Assembly (NCBI GenBank): GCA_036505875.1
Contig: DASXSR010000267.1
Span: 1-20,092 of the forward strand
From: Onstottus_A sp036505875
GTDB lineage: Bacteria; Acidobacteriota; Blastocatellia; UBA7656
DNA length: 20,092 bases
Reading direction: 5' to 3'
The notes under the pieces were generated by a model, which did not search any database, was not told the origin of the DNA, and saw nothing but the letters and a program-made list of their open reading frames with translations. The first letter of the stretch is position 1. Every line of letters starts with the position of its first letter. The position numbers were made by a program, and so were the translations under genes. Shown one piece after another: positions 6,235 to 13,450 of the stretch.

Positions 6235-7437
6235 CTAGCTCAACGTTCGCGGATCGGCGGCGTCGCGCAAGCCGTCTCCCAGAAAGTTCCACGCCATCAC
6301 TGCGATAAAGATAAACACACCGGGCGTCAACACCCACGGAAAGTCAGTGAGATAACGATTATTCTGCGCGGCAGTCAGCATGTTTCCCCAACTCGCCTCA
6401 GGAAGTTGTATACCCACGCCGAGAAACGAAAGCGCTACCTCGCCCAAAATGTAGAACGGCACCGACAGCGTTGCGGTCACAATTACAAATGAGAATGTGT
6501 TTGGGAGGATGTGCCGGGTGATAATTCGCAAGTTGCTGAAACCCATCGCGCGCGCCGCTATCACGTACTCCTGCTCTTTCAGCGACATCACCATCCCGCG
6601 AATTACTCGTGCCTCCGTTGCCCATCCAATCAAGGCCAGAATCACTACAATAATGAAATAGATCTGGGTGGAGCTCATCCCGGCGCCGAAGAGCTGTCGC
6701 AGTATCAGGATGAAATACAAGCTTGGCAGCGCCAATAGCACCTCGACCGCGCGCATCAGCGCGAAATCGGTCACGCCGCCAAAATATCCCGCAATCCCTC
6801 CGATTATCATTCCGATGATCGTCGATATGACGATGCCGACGATGCCGATCGAAAGCGAGACCTGGGCTCCGTATAGAATGCGCGAGAAGATGTCCTGGCC
6901 CATCTGATCCGAGCCAAACAGAAAAATATGACCCGGCTCGTCGACCGCGAACAGATGAACTCGCAAGCTGACGATCCACAGTATGCGATAGCTGTCTCCG
7001 GCTGCGAACAGCTTAATGGGATAAGTCCTGGAAGTGTCGTCGCGATAACTCGCAAGCTGAGGATCGACCGGAACGATCCCATAAACGAACGGCCGGCTCA
7101 GACGGCCCCGTTCATCGAATACGTGAACCCGTGTGAGCATCGGCGGATAGAAAGGCAGATCGTGCCGCGCGTTGTCGTACCTGTATGGCGCGATGAAGCC
7201 GGCCAATATCGCGGACGCATACATTGCCGCCAGAATCCACAACCCAATCATCGCGGTCCGGTTGCGGCGTAACTTATACCATAGTATTTGGGATGGAGAG
7301 CGGCCTTGAACGCGCGTTGCCGCAGGTCCCGGCGGTTCGGGTTCTATCGCCGGCACGCCGCCGATCAGCTCTGTGACGGCCGCTTGTTCACGCAAGCTTA
7401 AAGTCTGTTGCTCGTCGCCTTGGTTAAGGTCGGCCAT
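6235..7437 (-). CDS. Peptide ABC transporter permease (OppC/DppC type)
   Basis: A 400-aa inner-membrane permease of the binding-protein-dependent transporter family. It has the OppC/DppC N-terminal layout (short cytosolic tail, first span about 61-83), the FGSDQMGQDIFSRILYGA block (174-191), and the cytosolic EAA loop that docks the ATPase (AARAMGFSNLRIITRHILPN, 294-313). It is about 100 residues longer than typical DppC because roughly residues 85-172 form an extra periplasmic insert. The ATG at 7437 is preferred; the open frame begins at a TTG two codons earlier. It starts eight bases after dppB's stop, with only a weak GAG as ribosome binding site. Last gene of the importer cluster; no ATPase gene follows. 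Confidence 0.9.
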   Translation of the reverse strand: MADLNQGDEQQTLSLREQAAVTELIGGVPAIEPEPPGPAATRVQGRSPSQILWYKLRRNRTAMIGLWILAAMYASAILAGFIAPYRYDNARHDLPFYPPMLTRVHVFDERGRLSRPFVYGIVPVDPQLASYRDDTSRTYPIKLFAAGDSYRILWIVSLRVHLFAVDEPGHIFLFGSDQMGQDIFSRILYGAQVSLSIGIVGIVISTIIGMIIGGIAGYFGGVTDFALMRAVEVLLALPSLYFILILRQLFGAGMSSTQIYFIIVVILALIGWATEARVIRGMVMSLKEQEYVIAARAMGFSNLRIITRHILPNTFSFVIVTATLSVPFYILGEVALSFLGVGIQLPEASWGNMLTAAQNNRYLTDFPWVLTPGVFIFIAVMAWNFLGDGLRDAADPRTLS

Positions 7438-7445
7438 AGACAAAA

Positions 7446-8417
7446 CTACTCGAGACGAATTCGCGGATCAATGATCGCCAGCAGCACGTCCGCGATCAGG
7501 TTTCCGATCACCAGCATCAACACCAGCATCACCACTGAAGCCATGACTACCGGTTCGTCCTTGCTTGAGAGCGCGTCGAAGATCAGCGTGCCCAACCCCG
7601 GCCAGCCGAACACGTACTCGGTCAACAACGCGCCCGCAAGCAGCGTCGCCAGTGAGAATCCGAATATCGTTACAAGCGGGTTGATCGCATTGCCCAGCGC
7701 GTGTCGGGTCAACACTCGCCACTGGCTGAGCCCTTTTGCTCGGGCGGTGCGAATGTAATCTTGCGACAAAGTCTCGATCATCTCACTGCGCATTTGCCGG
7801 ACGTATTGGGCAAGCCCAATTGTGCCCAGCACGATCATGGGCAGTACGAGATGCCAGAGAGAGTCGACGAACCTCTCCCACGGAGACATCACGTCCCACA
7901 TCACCTGATTGTGGATGCCGCCCGCGGGAAACAAGCCGGTCTTCGCGGCAAACAGAATCATCAGTAAAGAAAAGAAGACGCTCGGTATCGAGAGTCCAAA
8001 GAATGACACGAAGCCAATCAACTTGTCTGCCCATCGATTGCGATATACGGCTGCCAACATTCCAAGCGGGATCGCAAACGCCCAGGAGAAAACCAGCGCC
8101 GAGCCTGTGAGCAAAAGCGTGTTTGGCACCCGCTCGCCGATCAACGTTGAAACGGGCGCGCTCTTAGTGAATGAGTATCCGAAATCTCCCTGAACCGCGG
8201 GCCAGAACCAATACCAATACCGCTCAAACACGTTGTTGCTGTCGAGGTGATACATTCGCACCATGTGGTCGACGTAATCCTTCGAAATGGAAGGGGTGGC
8301 CCTGATCGTATCGAGGAAGTTGCCCGGCGAAGCGACAAGCAACGCCTTGGTAATAAAGGTAACGACGATTATCAAAGGAATTGCAGCTAGCAGTCGCCTT
8401 GTTAGAAACGTCGTCAT
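7446..8417 (-). CDS. Peptide ABC transporter permease (OppB/DppB type)
   Basis: A 323-aa permease beginning MTTFLTRRLLAAIPLIIVVT, the standard OppB/DppB first span. Further features: the N-x-x-x-x-Y-W-x-W-x-x-x-x-x-G-D-F-G-Y-S segment (62-82), spans at about 101-123, 135-158, 188-205, 245-267 and 290-315, and the EAA loop YIRTARAKGLSQWRVLTRHA (221-240) for ATPase contact. It ends with the family-typical IIDPRIRLE. No Shine-Dalgarno sequence precedes the ATG; instead the heptameric repeat runs to within about ten bases of it, so translation may depend on local RNA structure or coupling. It works with the OppC-type permease and the upstream binding lipoprotein to import peptides or similar oligomers. 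Confidence 0.92.
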   Translation of the reverse strand: MTTFLTRRLLAAIPLIIVVTFITKALLVASPGNFLDTIRATPSISKDYVDHMVRMYHLDSNNVFERYWYWFWPAVQGDFGYSFTKSAPVSTLIGERVPNTLLLTGSALVFSWAFAIPLGMLAAVYRNRWADKLIGFVSFFGLSIPSVFFSLLMILFAAKTGLFPAGGIHNQVMWDVMSPWERFVDSLWHLVLPMIVLGTIGLAQYVRQMRSEMIETLSQDYIRTARAKGLSQWRVLTRHALGNAINPLVTIFGFSLATLLAGALLTEYVFGWPGLGTLIFDALSSKDEPVVMASVVMLVLMLVIGNLIADVLLAIIDPRIRLE

Positions 8418-8424
8418 CAGTCAT

Positions 8425-8510
8425 TAGTCCGTAGTCCGTGGTCCGTTGTCCGTGGTCACCGCTCCGATTGTCGCGCGGCTACGAACTACTGACTACGGAC
8501 CAAGGACTAC
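8425..8510. repeat. Heptameric direct repeats with an inverted copy, inside the importer operon
   Basis: On the plus strand 8425-8457 holds 4.7 tandem copies of the heptamer T(A/G/T)GTCCG (TAGTCCG, TAGTCCG, TGGTCCG, TTGTCCG, TGGTC). About 30 bases on, 8488-8510 carries three units of the same heptamer in the opposite orientation (ACTGACTACGGACCAAGG and onwards). The arms are mutually complementary and can fold into a long hairpin in the mRNA between the binding-protein stop, which lies inside the second arm, and the dppB start. It resembles the heptameric STRR elements of cyanobacteria in size, but origin is not determined here. Confidence 0.75.
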
Positions 8511-10321
8511 TTCTTCACATAAATCTCTTCGCAGTTCCAGGTGGCGCGAGGCGGAAGCGCAACGGGGTGAAGGTTACCAAACTTATCCTTGTAAGCAACA
8601 GCCTCGAGCGGAGCCACGAGATTTATCTCCGGCAGATACTCAGACCAGATGTGCTGGACCTGGGCGTACAATCGATGGCGCTCGGCCTGATCGAGCGAAG
8701 CGTCGATCTGCTCCATCAGCCGGTCGATCGTCGCCTCCCATTCCGTTGAGGGGCGCTCTTGACTCGGGAAGCAAACGTGTTGGAGACCTGAAGACAGCAC
8801 GACGTTCTTGTTTCCGGCGGGACCGGTTGGGGGTTGGGGGTCCCACCCCAGCACGATAGCATCGAAGTCAAACCTTGATTGCATCTTGTCAATCAACACG
8901 CCGAATACGATTGGAGCAGAGCTCGCCTTGATTCCAACGTCCTGCAGGCTCTTTGCGACGAAGCTCGCCGTTTCGGTTCGCTGGCTGTTGCTGGCGTTGG
9001 TGTTGATGGCGATCTCGATAGTGTGACCTTTGTCGTCTTCCAGAAATCCATCACCGTTCGTGTCTTTCAACCCGATCTCCGCCAACATCTGCCGCGCGCG
9101 ATCAGGGTCGTAGGGGTACTTCATTACGTCATCGCTATACCAAGCCTTGTCGCCCGGCGACAATAAGGAATAAATCGGAACGGCCCGCGCCGAGAAGACC
9201 GTGTTTGCAAGCGCCTCGCGGTTGATCGCGTAAGAGACTGCCTGGCGAAACTTTACGTCGCGGAAGAGCTTCCGCTTCCAATCCGCAACGAACGGCTTGT
9301 GAGTCTTCGGGTCGCTACCGGTGTTCTGATTGAGAGCGAAGTAGTTGGTGGTGTACGAGACACCTATGTCCTGGACCTTAACGTCCGGGCCCTCCATTCT
9401 TTTCACCAGCGCGTAGTCCTGCGGGCGAACGCGCGCCATCACATCGATCTCGCCCGCCTGAAACTTGGACTGAAGCGTGTTGAAATCCTTTGTGATGACG
9501 AAAACCATTCGGTCAAGATAGGGCAGGCGCTGACCCTTGTTATCAACCTTCCAGAAGTAGGGATTGCGTTCGAGCACTACTCTCTGACCGGTTACATACT
9601 CCTTTATGCGAAACGGTCCTAACCCGACAATTGTGCTCGGATCGTCACTGAGTTTCATGGTGTCGGCGAACCGGCCCGTGCGCCAGGGCTGTTCCCACTT
9701 ATGCTTGGGTATGAGCCATAGATTGAAAATCGCTTCGAGAAAGCTGCCATTAGGCCGGTGCAGTTTGAAGCGGACGGTGTAGTCGTCGAGCTTTTCGGCC
9801 TCAGGATAAACCGGAGCACCGTTCTCGTCCTTGCCTTCGATGAATATGTCGCGGGCAGCAGTGTCGATGTTCTTGTCGAGGATAACCGCGTAGGTGAATG
9901 TCACATCATCAGCGGTAAACGGCTCACCGTCCGACCACATCACACCGCGGCGAAGGTAAAGGGTCCAAGTCTTCGCATCCGGTGACGCTTCCCACTTTGT
10001 GCATAGTCCGGAGTCGAAGTCGGGCGGGTCCCCACCGTTGCGATAATCGACCGGACACCGAAACACGTTGTACCAGAGAACCTCCGCCGAAACGATATCA
10101 GTTGCTCGAATGACGTTGAATGTCTTTGGGTCGTCCGGCTGCGAGAGCACGATGGTGCCGCCGTAGATGCCCGTCTCGCCTGTGTACTTGTAAGGGTCCT
10201 GTGGCGGATCGCCTTCGAATCGAGGGTTAGGCGTACCGCTTACGCTGCGCGGCCCGCCGCCCCGGCAGCCCGCTATGACCATCATCGCAGCTATCAGAAC
10301 AGCGACGACAGTATTCCTCAT
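8507..10321 (-). CDS. Oligopeptide-binding lipoprotein of ABC importer (SBP family 5, OppA/DppA type)
   Basis: A 604-aa periplasmic binding lipoprotein: signal peptide MRNTVVAVLIAAMMVIAGC with lipobox VIAG/Cys19, a Gly-rich linker, then the family 5 fold. The family signature TWTLYLRRGVMWSDGEPFTA (118-137) followed by DDVTFTY is complete, and a D-x-N-G-D-G-F-L-E-D-D loop near residue 430 looks like a calcium-binding turn often seen in this family. Length is somewhat above the E. coli OppA/DppA range. The ATG at 10321 is chosen because AAAGGAG lies nine bases upstream and the signal peptide starts there; an in-frame GTG at 10348 would put the ribosome site inside the gene. First gene of the importer cluster; the stop codon falls within the heptameric repeat. 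Confidence 0.93.
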   Translation of the reverse strand: MRNTVVAVLIAAMMVIAGCRGGGPRSVSGTPNPRFEGDPPQDPYKYTGETGIYGGTIVLSQPDDPKTFNVIRATDIVSAEVLWYNVFRCPVDYRNGGDPPDFDSGLCTKWEASPDAKTWTLYLRRGVMWSDGEPFTADDVTFTYAVILDKNIDTAARDIFIEGKDENGAPVYPEAEKLDDYTVRFKLHRPNGSFLEAIFNLWLIPKHKWEQPWRTGRFADTMKLSDDPSTIVGLGPFRIKEYVTGQRVVLERNPYFWKVDNKGQRLPYLDRMVFVITKDFNTLQSKFQAGEIDVMARVRPQDYALVKRMEGPDVKVQDIGVSYTTNYFALNQNTGSDPKTHKPFVADWKRKLFRDVKFRQAVSYAINREALANTVFSARAVPIYSLLSPGDKAWYSDDVMKYPYDPDRARQMLAEIGLKDTNGDGFLEDDKGHTIEIAINTNASNSQRTETASFVAKSLQDVGIKASSAPIVFGVLIDKMQSRFDFDAIVLGWDPQPPTGPAGNKNVVLSSGLQHVCFPSQERPSTEWEATIDRLMEQIDASLDQAERHRLYAQVQHIWSEYLPEINLVAPLEAVAYKDKFGNLHPVALPPRATWNCEEIYVKK

Positions 10322-10373
10322 TTCGTTATTCTCCTTTGGGGGAATCACGATGTGGACGCTTGTCGAAAGACAA

Positions 10374-10400
10374 AGTATCTTAACGTAAATGGCGTGTCAA
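10374..10400 (-). promoter_or_regulatory. Putative promoter of the importer operon
   Basis: Minus strand: perfect TTGACA (10400-10395) followed after 15 bases by GATACT (10379-10374), four of six. The short spacer lowers confidence; TACTTT at 17 bases is the alternative. It is placed about 50 bases before the ATG at 10321, in the divergent intergenic region. Confidence 0.35.
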
Positions 10401-10418
10401 ATCAGTAACGCCGACCGC

Positions 10419-10447
10419 TTCGCATATTTGACGGGAGAGACTACAAT
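10419..10447 (+). promoter_or_regulatory. Putative promoter of the DUF1080-TfoX-ACAD operon
   Basis: TTCGCA (10419-10424), 17 bases, TACAAT (10442-10447). The -10 matches five of six and the predicted start near 10454 leaves a short leader with AGGAG before the ATG at 10472. A TTGACG at 10428 is only eight bases from the -10 and cannot be its partner. Confidence 0.4.
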
Positions 10448-10471
10448 AGGAACCCTCAGGAGAAAACCAAG

Positions 10472-11233
10472 ATGAAAAGACTTATGAGATTCAGCTCACT
10501 AGCTGTGTTTGCCATTCTCGTGTTCGTTGCAGGCTTGGAGGTAGCCTTTATGAGTGAGACCACGCAAGAACTCAAGCCGTTTCCTCCACCCAAGACCGAG
10601 CCGCCCATCATCACCCCCGGCAAGGCCAGCAGCGATCCTCCGTCGGACGCGATCGTTCTGTTCGACGGCAAAGACCTTTCCAAGTGGCGCAGCGCGAACG
10701 GCGGCGAGGCGAAATGGAAAGTACAGGACGGCTACATGGAAGTCGTTCGGCGCACTGGAGACATCGCCACGGTTCAAGAGTTCGGCGACTGCCAGTTGCA
10801 CATTGAATGGGCTGCGCCCGCGGAAGTCAAAGGCGAGGGTCAGGAGCGCGGCAACAGCGGCGTGTTTCTGATGGAACGCTACGAAGTGCAAGTTCTCGAT
10901 TCCTACAACAACAAGACCTACTATCACGGACAGGCCGGCGCGATTTACAACCAGTACGCACCGCTGGTCAACGCGTCGCGAAAGCCGGGCGATTGGCAGA
11001 GCTACGACATCGTCTTCAAGGCCCCGAAGTTCGACGAGCAAGGCAAGGTGACCGAGCGCGCGCGGATAACGGTGCTTCACAACGGCGTTCTGATCCAGAA
11101 CAACGTAGAGATACACGGCAACACCTGGCACGACCGCCCCGCCTTGTACCTCGCGCACGGCAACGCCTCCTTGAAGCTTCAAGATCACGGCAATCCCGTG
11201 CGCTATCGAAACATTTGGATCAGACCCTTGTAG
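10472..11233 (+). CDS. Exported DUF1080 / 3-keto-disaccharide hydrolase-domain protein
   Basis: A 253-aa protein with an N-terminal signal or anchor (hydrophobic 9-24), a Pro-rich linker (residues 36-57) and one DUF1080 beta-jelly-roll domain to the end. Diagnostic blocks: FDGKDLSKW (64-72), RGNSGVFLMERYEVQVLDSY (126-145), HGQAGAIY (152-159), GDWQSYDIVF, HNGVLIQNN (203-211), and QDHGNPVRYRNIWIRPL at the C-terminus. Members of this concanavalin-like family include hydrolases of 3-keto-glycosides; many act in sugar degradation in Bacteroidota, Planctomycetota and Acidobacteriota. The domain is complete, so an active enzyme is plausible, but no substrate can be assigned. No oxidoreductase that would make 3-keto sugars is adjacent. 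AGGAG precedes the start; the TfoX gene follows after seven bases. Confidence 0.92.
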   Translation: MKRLMRFSSLAVFAILVFVAGLEVAFMSETTQELKPFPPPKTEPPIITPGKASSDPPSDAIVLFDGKDLSKWRSANGGEAKWKVQDGYMEVVRRTGDIATVQEFGDCQLHIEWAAPAEVKGEGQERGNSGVFLMERYEVQVLDSYNNKTYYHGQAGAIYNQYAPLVNASRKPGDWQSYDIVFKAPKFDEQGKVTERARITVLHNGVLIQNNVEIHGNTWHDRPALYLAHGNASLKLQDHGNPVRYRNIWIRPL

Positions 11234-11240
11234 GCGCGAT

Positions 11241-11609
11241 ATGCCGGTCAGCGAAGAGTATCTCGATTACGTCGTGGATCAGCTTGGGTCCCTCGGCCAA
11301 ATTGTCTCGAAGCGAATGTTCGGCGGCGTTGGTCTTTACTTCGACGGATTGTTCTTCGGACTGATTGCCGGCGACGTCCTTTACTTCAAGGTGGACGATG
11401 AGAACCGGCGAGAGTATCAAGACGCCGGATCAAAGCCATTTCAACCCTACGGCGATGAGTCGTATTCGATGAGTTATTACGAAGTGCCTGCAGAGGTGCT
11501 TGAGGACGTCGATCGGCTCAAAACGTGGGCGCGCGGAGCGGTTGCGGCTGCCGAGCGAAAAGCCTCCGCGGCAAGACCCCCAAGGAAACGCTACGTTCCA
11601 AGAGGTTGA
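11241..11609 (+). CDS. TfoX N-terminal-domain protein
   Basis: A 122-aa protein consisting of a TfoX_N domain (about residues 5-100) and a short basic tail (ERKASAARPPRKRYVPRG). The hallmark blocks are KRMFGGVGLYFDGLFFGLI (24-42), YFKVDDENR, and MSYYEVPAEVLEDVDRL. In gamma-proteobacteria TfoX/Sxy is a competence regulator, but stand-alone TfoX_N proteins in other phyla are of unknown role and lack the TfoX C-terminal domain, as here. It starts seven bases after the DUF1080 stop and ends three bases before the acyl-CoA dehydrogenase ATG, so the three genes form a tight transcription unit. No DNA-binding motif is evident. Confidence 0.9.
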   Translation: MPVSEEYLDYVVDQLGSLGQIVSKRMFGGVGLYFDGLFFGLIAGDVLYFKVDDENRREYQDAGSKPFQPYGDESYSMSYYEVPAEVLEDVDRLKTWARGAVAAAERKASAARPPRKRYVPRG

Positions 11610-11612
11610 CCG

Positions 11613-13319
11613 ATGGGTAAGTTGAAGGACTTTCGAGGCATCGAAGGGCAAGACTTCTTCGAGATGGACCGCGGCTTTCAGACGTTGTTAGCTGATCTGC
11701 TTCCCAAAGGCGAAACATCGCTGGTGTCCAATTCGCTGCATCATTGCGCGAGGCTGGTCGCGGGACGTTGGAACGATCTCGCCCGCGAAGCCAGCCGCCC
11801 CGAACGTCTTCCCAAAATTGTAAAGTACGATCGAGCAGGAAATAGGGTCGAGCGCGTTGATATGGGCCCGTTGACTCGCCACCTTCGCCGCGAGGTCGCT
11901 GAATTCGGAGTTCTCACCGATGTGCGAGGCGAGGTACACAAGTTCGCGCTGGTCTACTTGCTTGCTCACAACGGCGAAGCTTCGGTGAATTGCGGCTTGA
12001 GCTGCACCGACGGGTTGATTCGCGCGATCGAGGCTAAAGGCTCGGAGTTTCTTCGCGAGACTTACTTGCCCCTGCTGCGCTCGTTCGACACGCCTCTCGC
12101 CGGAGCGCAGTTTGTCACTGAGCGAGACGGCGGGTCAGACGTTGGCGCGATCGAGACAGAAGCGAAACAGAACTCCGAAGGCACATGGTCAATCAGGGGC
12201 GAGAAATGGTTTTGCTCGAACCCCGATGAATATTTTTTGGTTGCAGCTCGGCCTGAAGGGGCGCGCGCGGGCACTGCGGGCGTCGCCGTGTTCCTCGTCC
12301 CCCGAGTGCTGCCCGACGGCGCGCTCAACAAGATCTCGTTCAAGCGGTTGAAAGACAAGCTCGGAACGCAATCGCTTCCAACCGCCGAGATAGATTTCAA
12401 CGACGCGACCGGCTATGCGATAGGCGACACCGCCGAGGGGTTTAGGACGTTGATGAATTATGTGATCGACGTCTCGCGCATTCATAACGCCGTGAACGCA
12501 TGCGGCATACTTCACCGCGCGTTCATGGAGGCCCGCAACTATGCGCGCCAGCGCGACGCGTTCGGGGCCGCGATTATCCAGTATCCGTTGGTCCAGGAGA
12601 AGCTGGTGCTGTTGCTCGAAAGATGCTGGCGCTATCGCGTGCTCGCGTTCAAGCTGGTGTCTTTAATTGAACAGAACGGCCTGTGCCCGTCTGACCAGGG
12701 CCAATCGATGTGGCAACGGTTTCTCATCAACCTTGCGAAATACCGAACCGCTTCCACGCTCACCGACTCGGTCCGCGAGACAATTCTGCTTTTGGGAGGC
12801 AACGGTATCATTGAAGACTTCACTGTGTTGCCAAGATTGCTGAGAGATGCGATGATCATCGAGACTTGGGAAGGAACGCACAATACGCTTTGTCTTCAGA
12901 TGATGCGTGATGCGGCCAAGTCCGGATTGATTGATCGCTGGCGAAGCGAGATCGGCACAGTGCTCGAGGAATGGCCCGCGCAGCTTTTGTCACGAACCCG
13001 AATGGTCTTTGAACAAGCTTTTAACCAGACAGGAAAAGAATTGTCTCTTGAGCGACTGTCGGACCGCGGGTGGGCGGCGACACACGCGCGCCGGGCGGTG
13101 GATGCGTTGGGTGCTCTTTTGGAGCTAGCTTGGATGGTCAGCCTGGCGTCGCGCAGGTCCGAAGATGATGCGACGCCGGCTCTCTTGGCGGCTCTTTCCG
13201 CGCATTTCTTGTTGCCCGATTCGCGAACGTTCGCCGGGTTCGACTCGGGCGCGACTTCGCGGTTTTGGGGACTGCTTATTGAGGAAAGTCCCGTGAAAGC
13301 GGACGTAACCGCGCTGTGA
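11613..13319 (+). CDS. AidB-like acyl-CoA dehydrogenase family flavoprotein
   Basis: A 568-aa member of the acyl-CoA dehydrogenase superfamily, longer than the ~380-aa beta-oxidation enzymes and with the AidB plan. Seen: FAD/substrate block AQFVTERDGGSDVGAIETEA (165-184), the middle beta-domain with GEKWFCSN (196-203), ARQRDAFG (311-318), the helical domain with LLLGGNGIIEDF (392-403), and ETWEGTHNTLCLQMMRD (417-433) where Glu420 occupies the usual catalytic-base region. In E. coli AidB the equivalent reads WEGSGN and the protein binds DNA and is induced by alkylation damage; true fatty-acyl activity is doubtful. The C-terminal ~130 residues are extra and helical. AGAGG is seven bases before the ATG. 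Last gene of the cluster with the DUF1080 and TfoX genes. Confidence 0.92.
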   Translation: MGKLKDFRGIEGQDFFEMDRGFQTLLADLLPKGETSLVSNSLHHCARLVAGRWNDLAREASRPERLPKIVKYDRAGNRVERVDMGPLTRHLRREVAEFGVLTDVRGEVHKFALVYLLAHNGEASVNCGLSCTDGLIRAIEAKGSEFLRETYLPLLRSFDTPLAGAQFVTERDGGSDVGAIETEAKQNSEGTWSIRGEKWFCSNPDEYFLVAARPEGARAGTAGVAVFLVPRVLPDGALNKISFKRLKDKLGTQSLPTAEIDFNDATGYAIGDTAEGFRTLMNYVIDVSRIHNAVNACGILHRAFMEARNYARQRDAFGAAIIQYPLVQEKLVLLLERCWRYRVLAFKLVSLIEQNGLCPSDQGQSMWQRFLINLAKYRTASTLTDSVRETILLLGGNGIIEDFTVLPRLLRDAMIIETWEGTHNTLCLQMMRDAAKSGLIDRWRSEIGTVLEEWPAQLLSRTRMVFEQAFNQTGKELSLERLSDRGWAATHARRAVDALGALLELAWMVSLASRRSEDDATPALLAALSAHFLLPDSRTFAGFDSGATSRFWGLLIEESPVKADVTAL

Positions 13320-13390
13320 CGCCGATCCTTTTCAGGCAGTGAAAGTCCCGGAAAATGACTGAATGAAATAATTCCTGCTTTTGAATCATT

Positions 13391-13396
13391 TATAAT
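13391..13396 (+). promoter_or_regulatory. Consensus -10 box upstream of the giant membrane-protein gene
   Basis: A perfect TATAAT lies 54 bases before the ATG at 13451 in the 131-base gap after the dehydrogenase. No good -35 is present at 16-18 bases. AGCAGG (13397-13402) and CCTGCT (13425-13430) enclose a further short inverted repeat just downstream. The rest of the gap holds only two copies of GAAAGTCCCG, the first inside the end of the preceding gene. Confidence 0.35.
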
Positions 13397-13450
13397 AGCA
13401 GGCGCTGCGCCGAGCGCTTCCTTCCCTGCTGTTTAGTCGGAGGTGCAACC

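Noticed and set aside
10499..11188. 229-codon minus-strand frame
   Set aside because: Fully antisense to the DUF1080 gene, whose domain motifs are clear.
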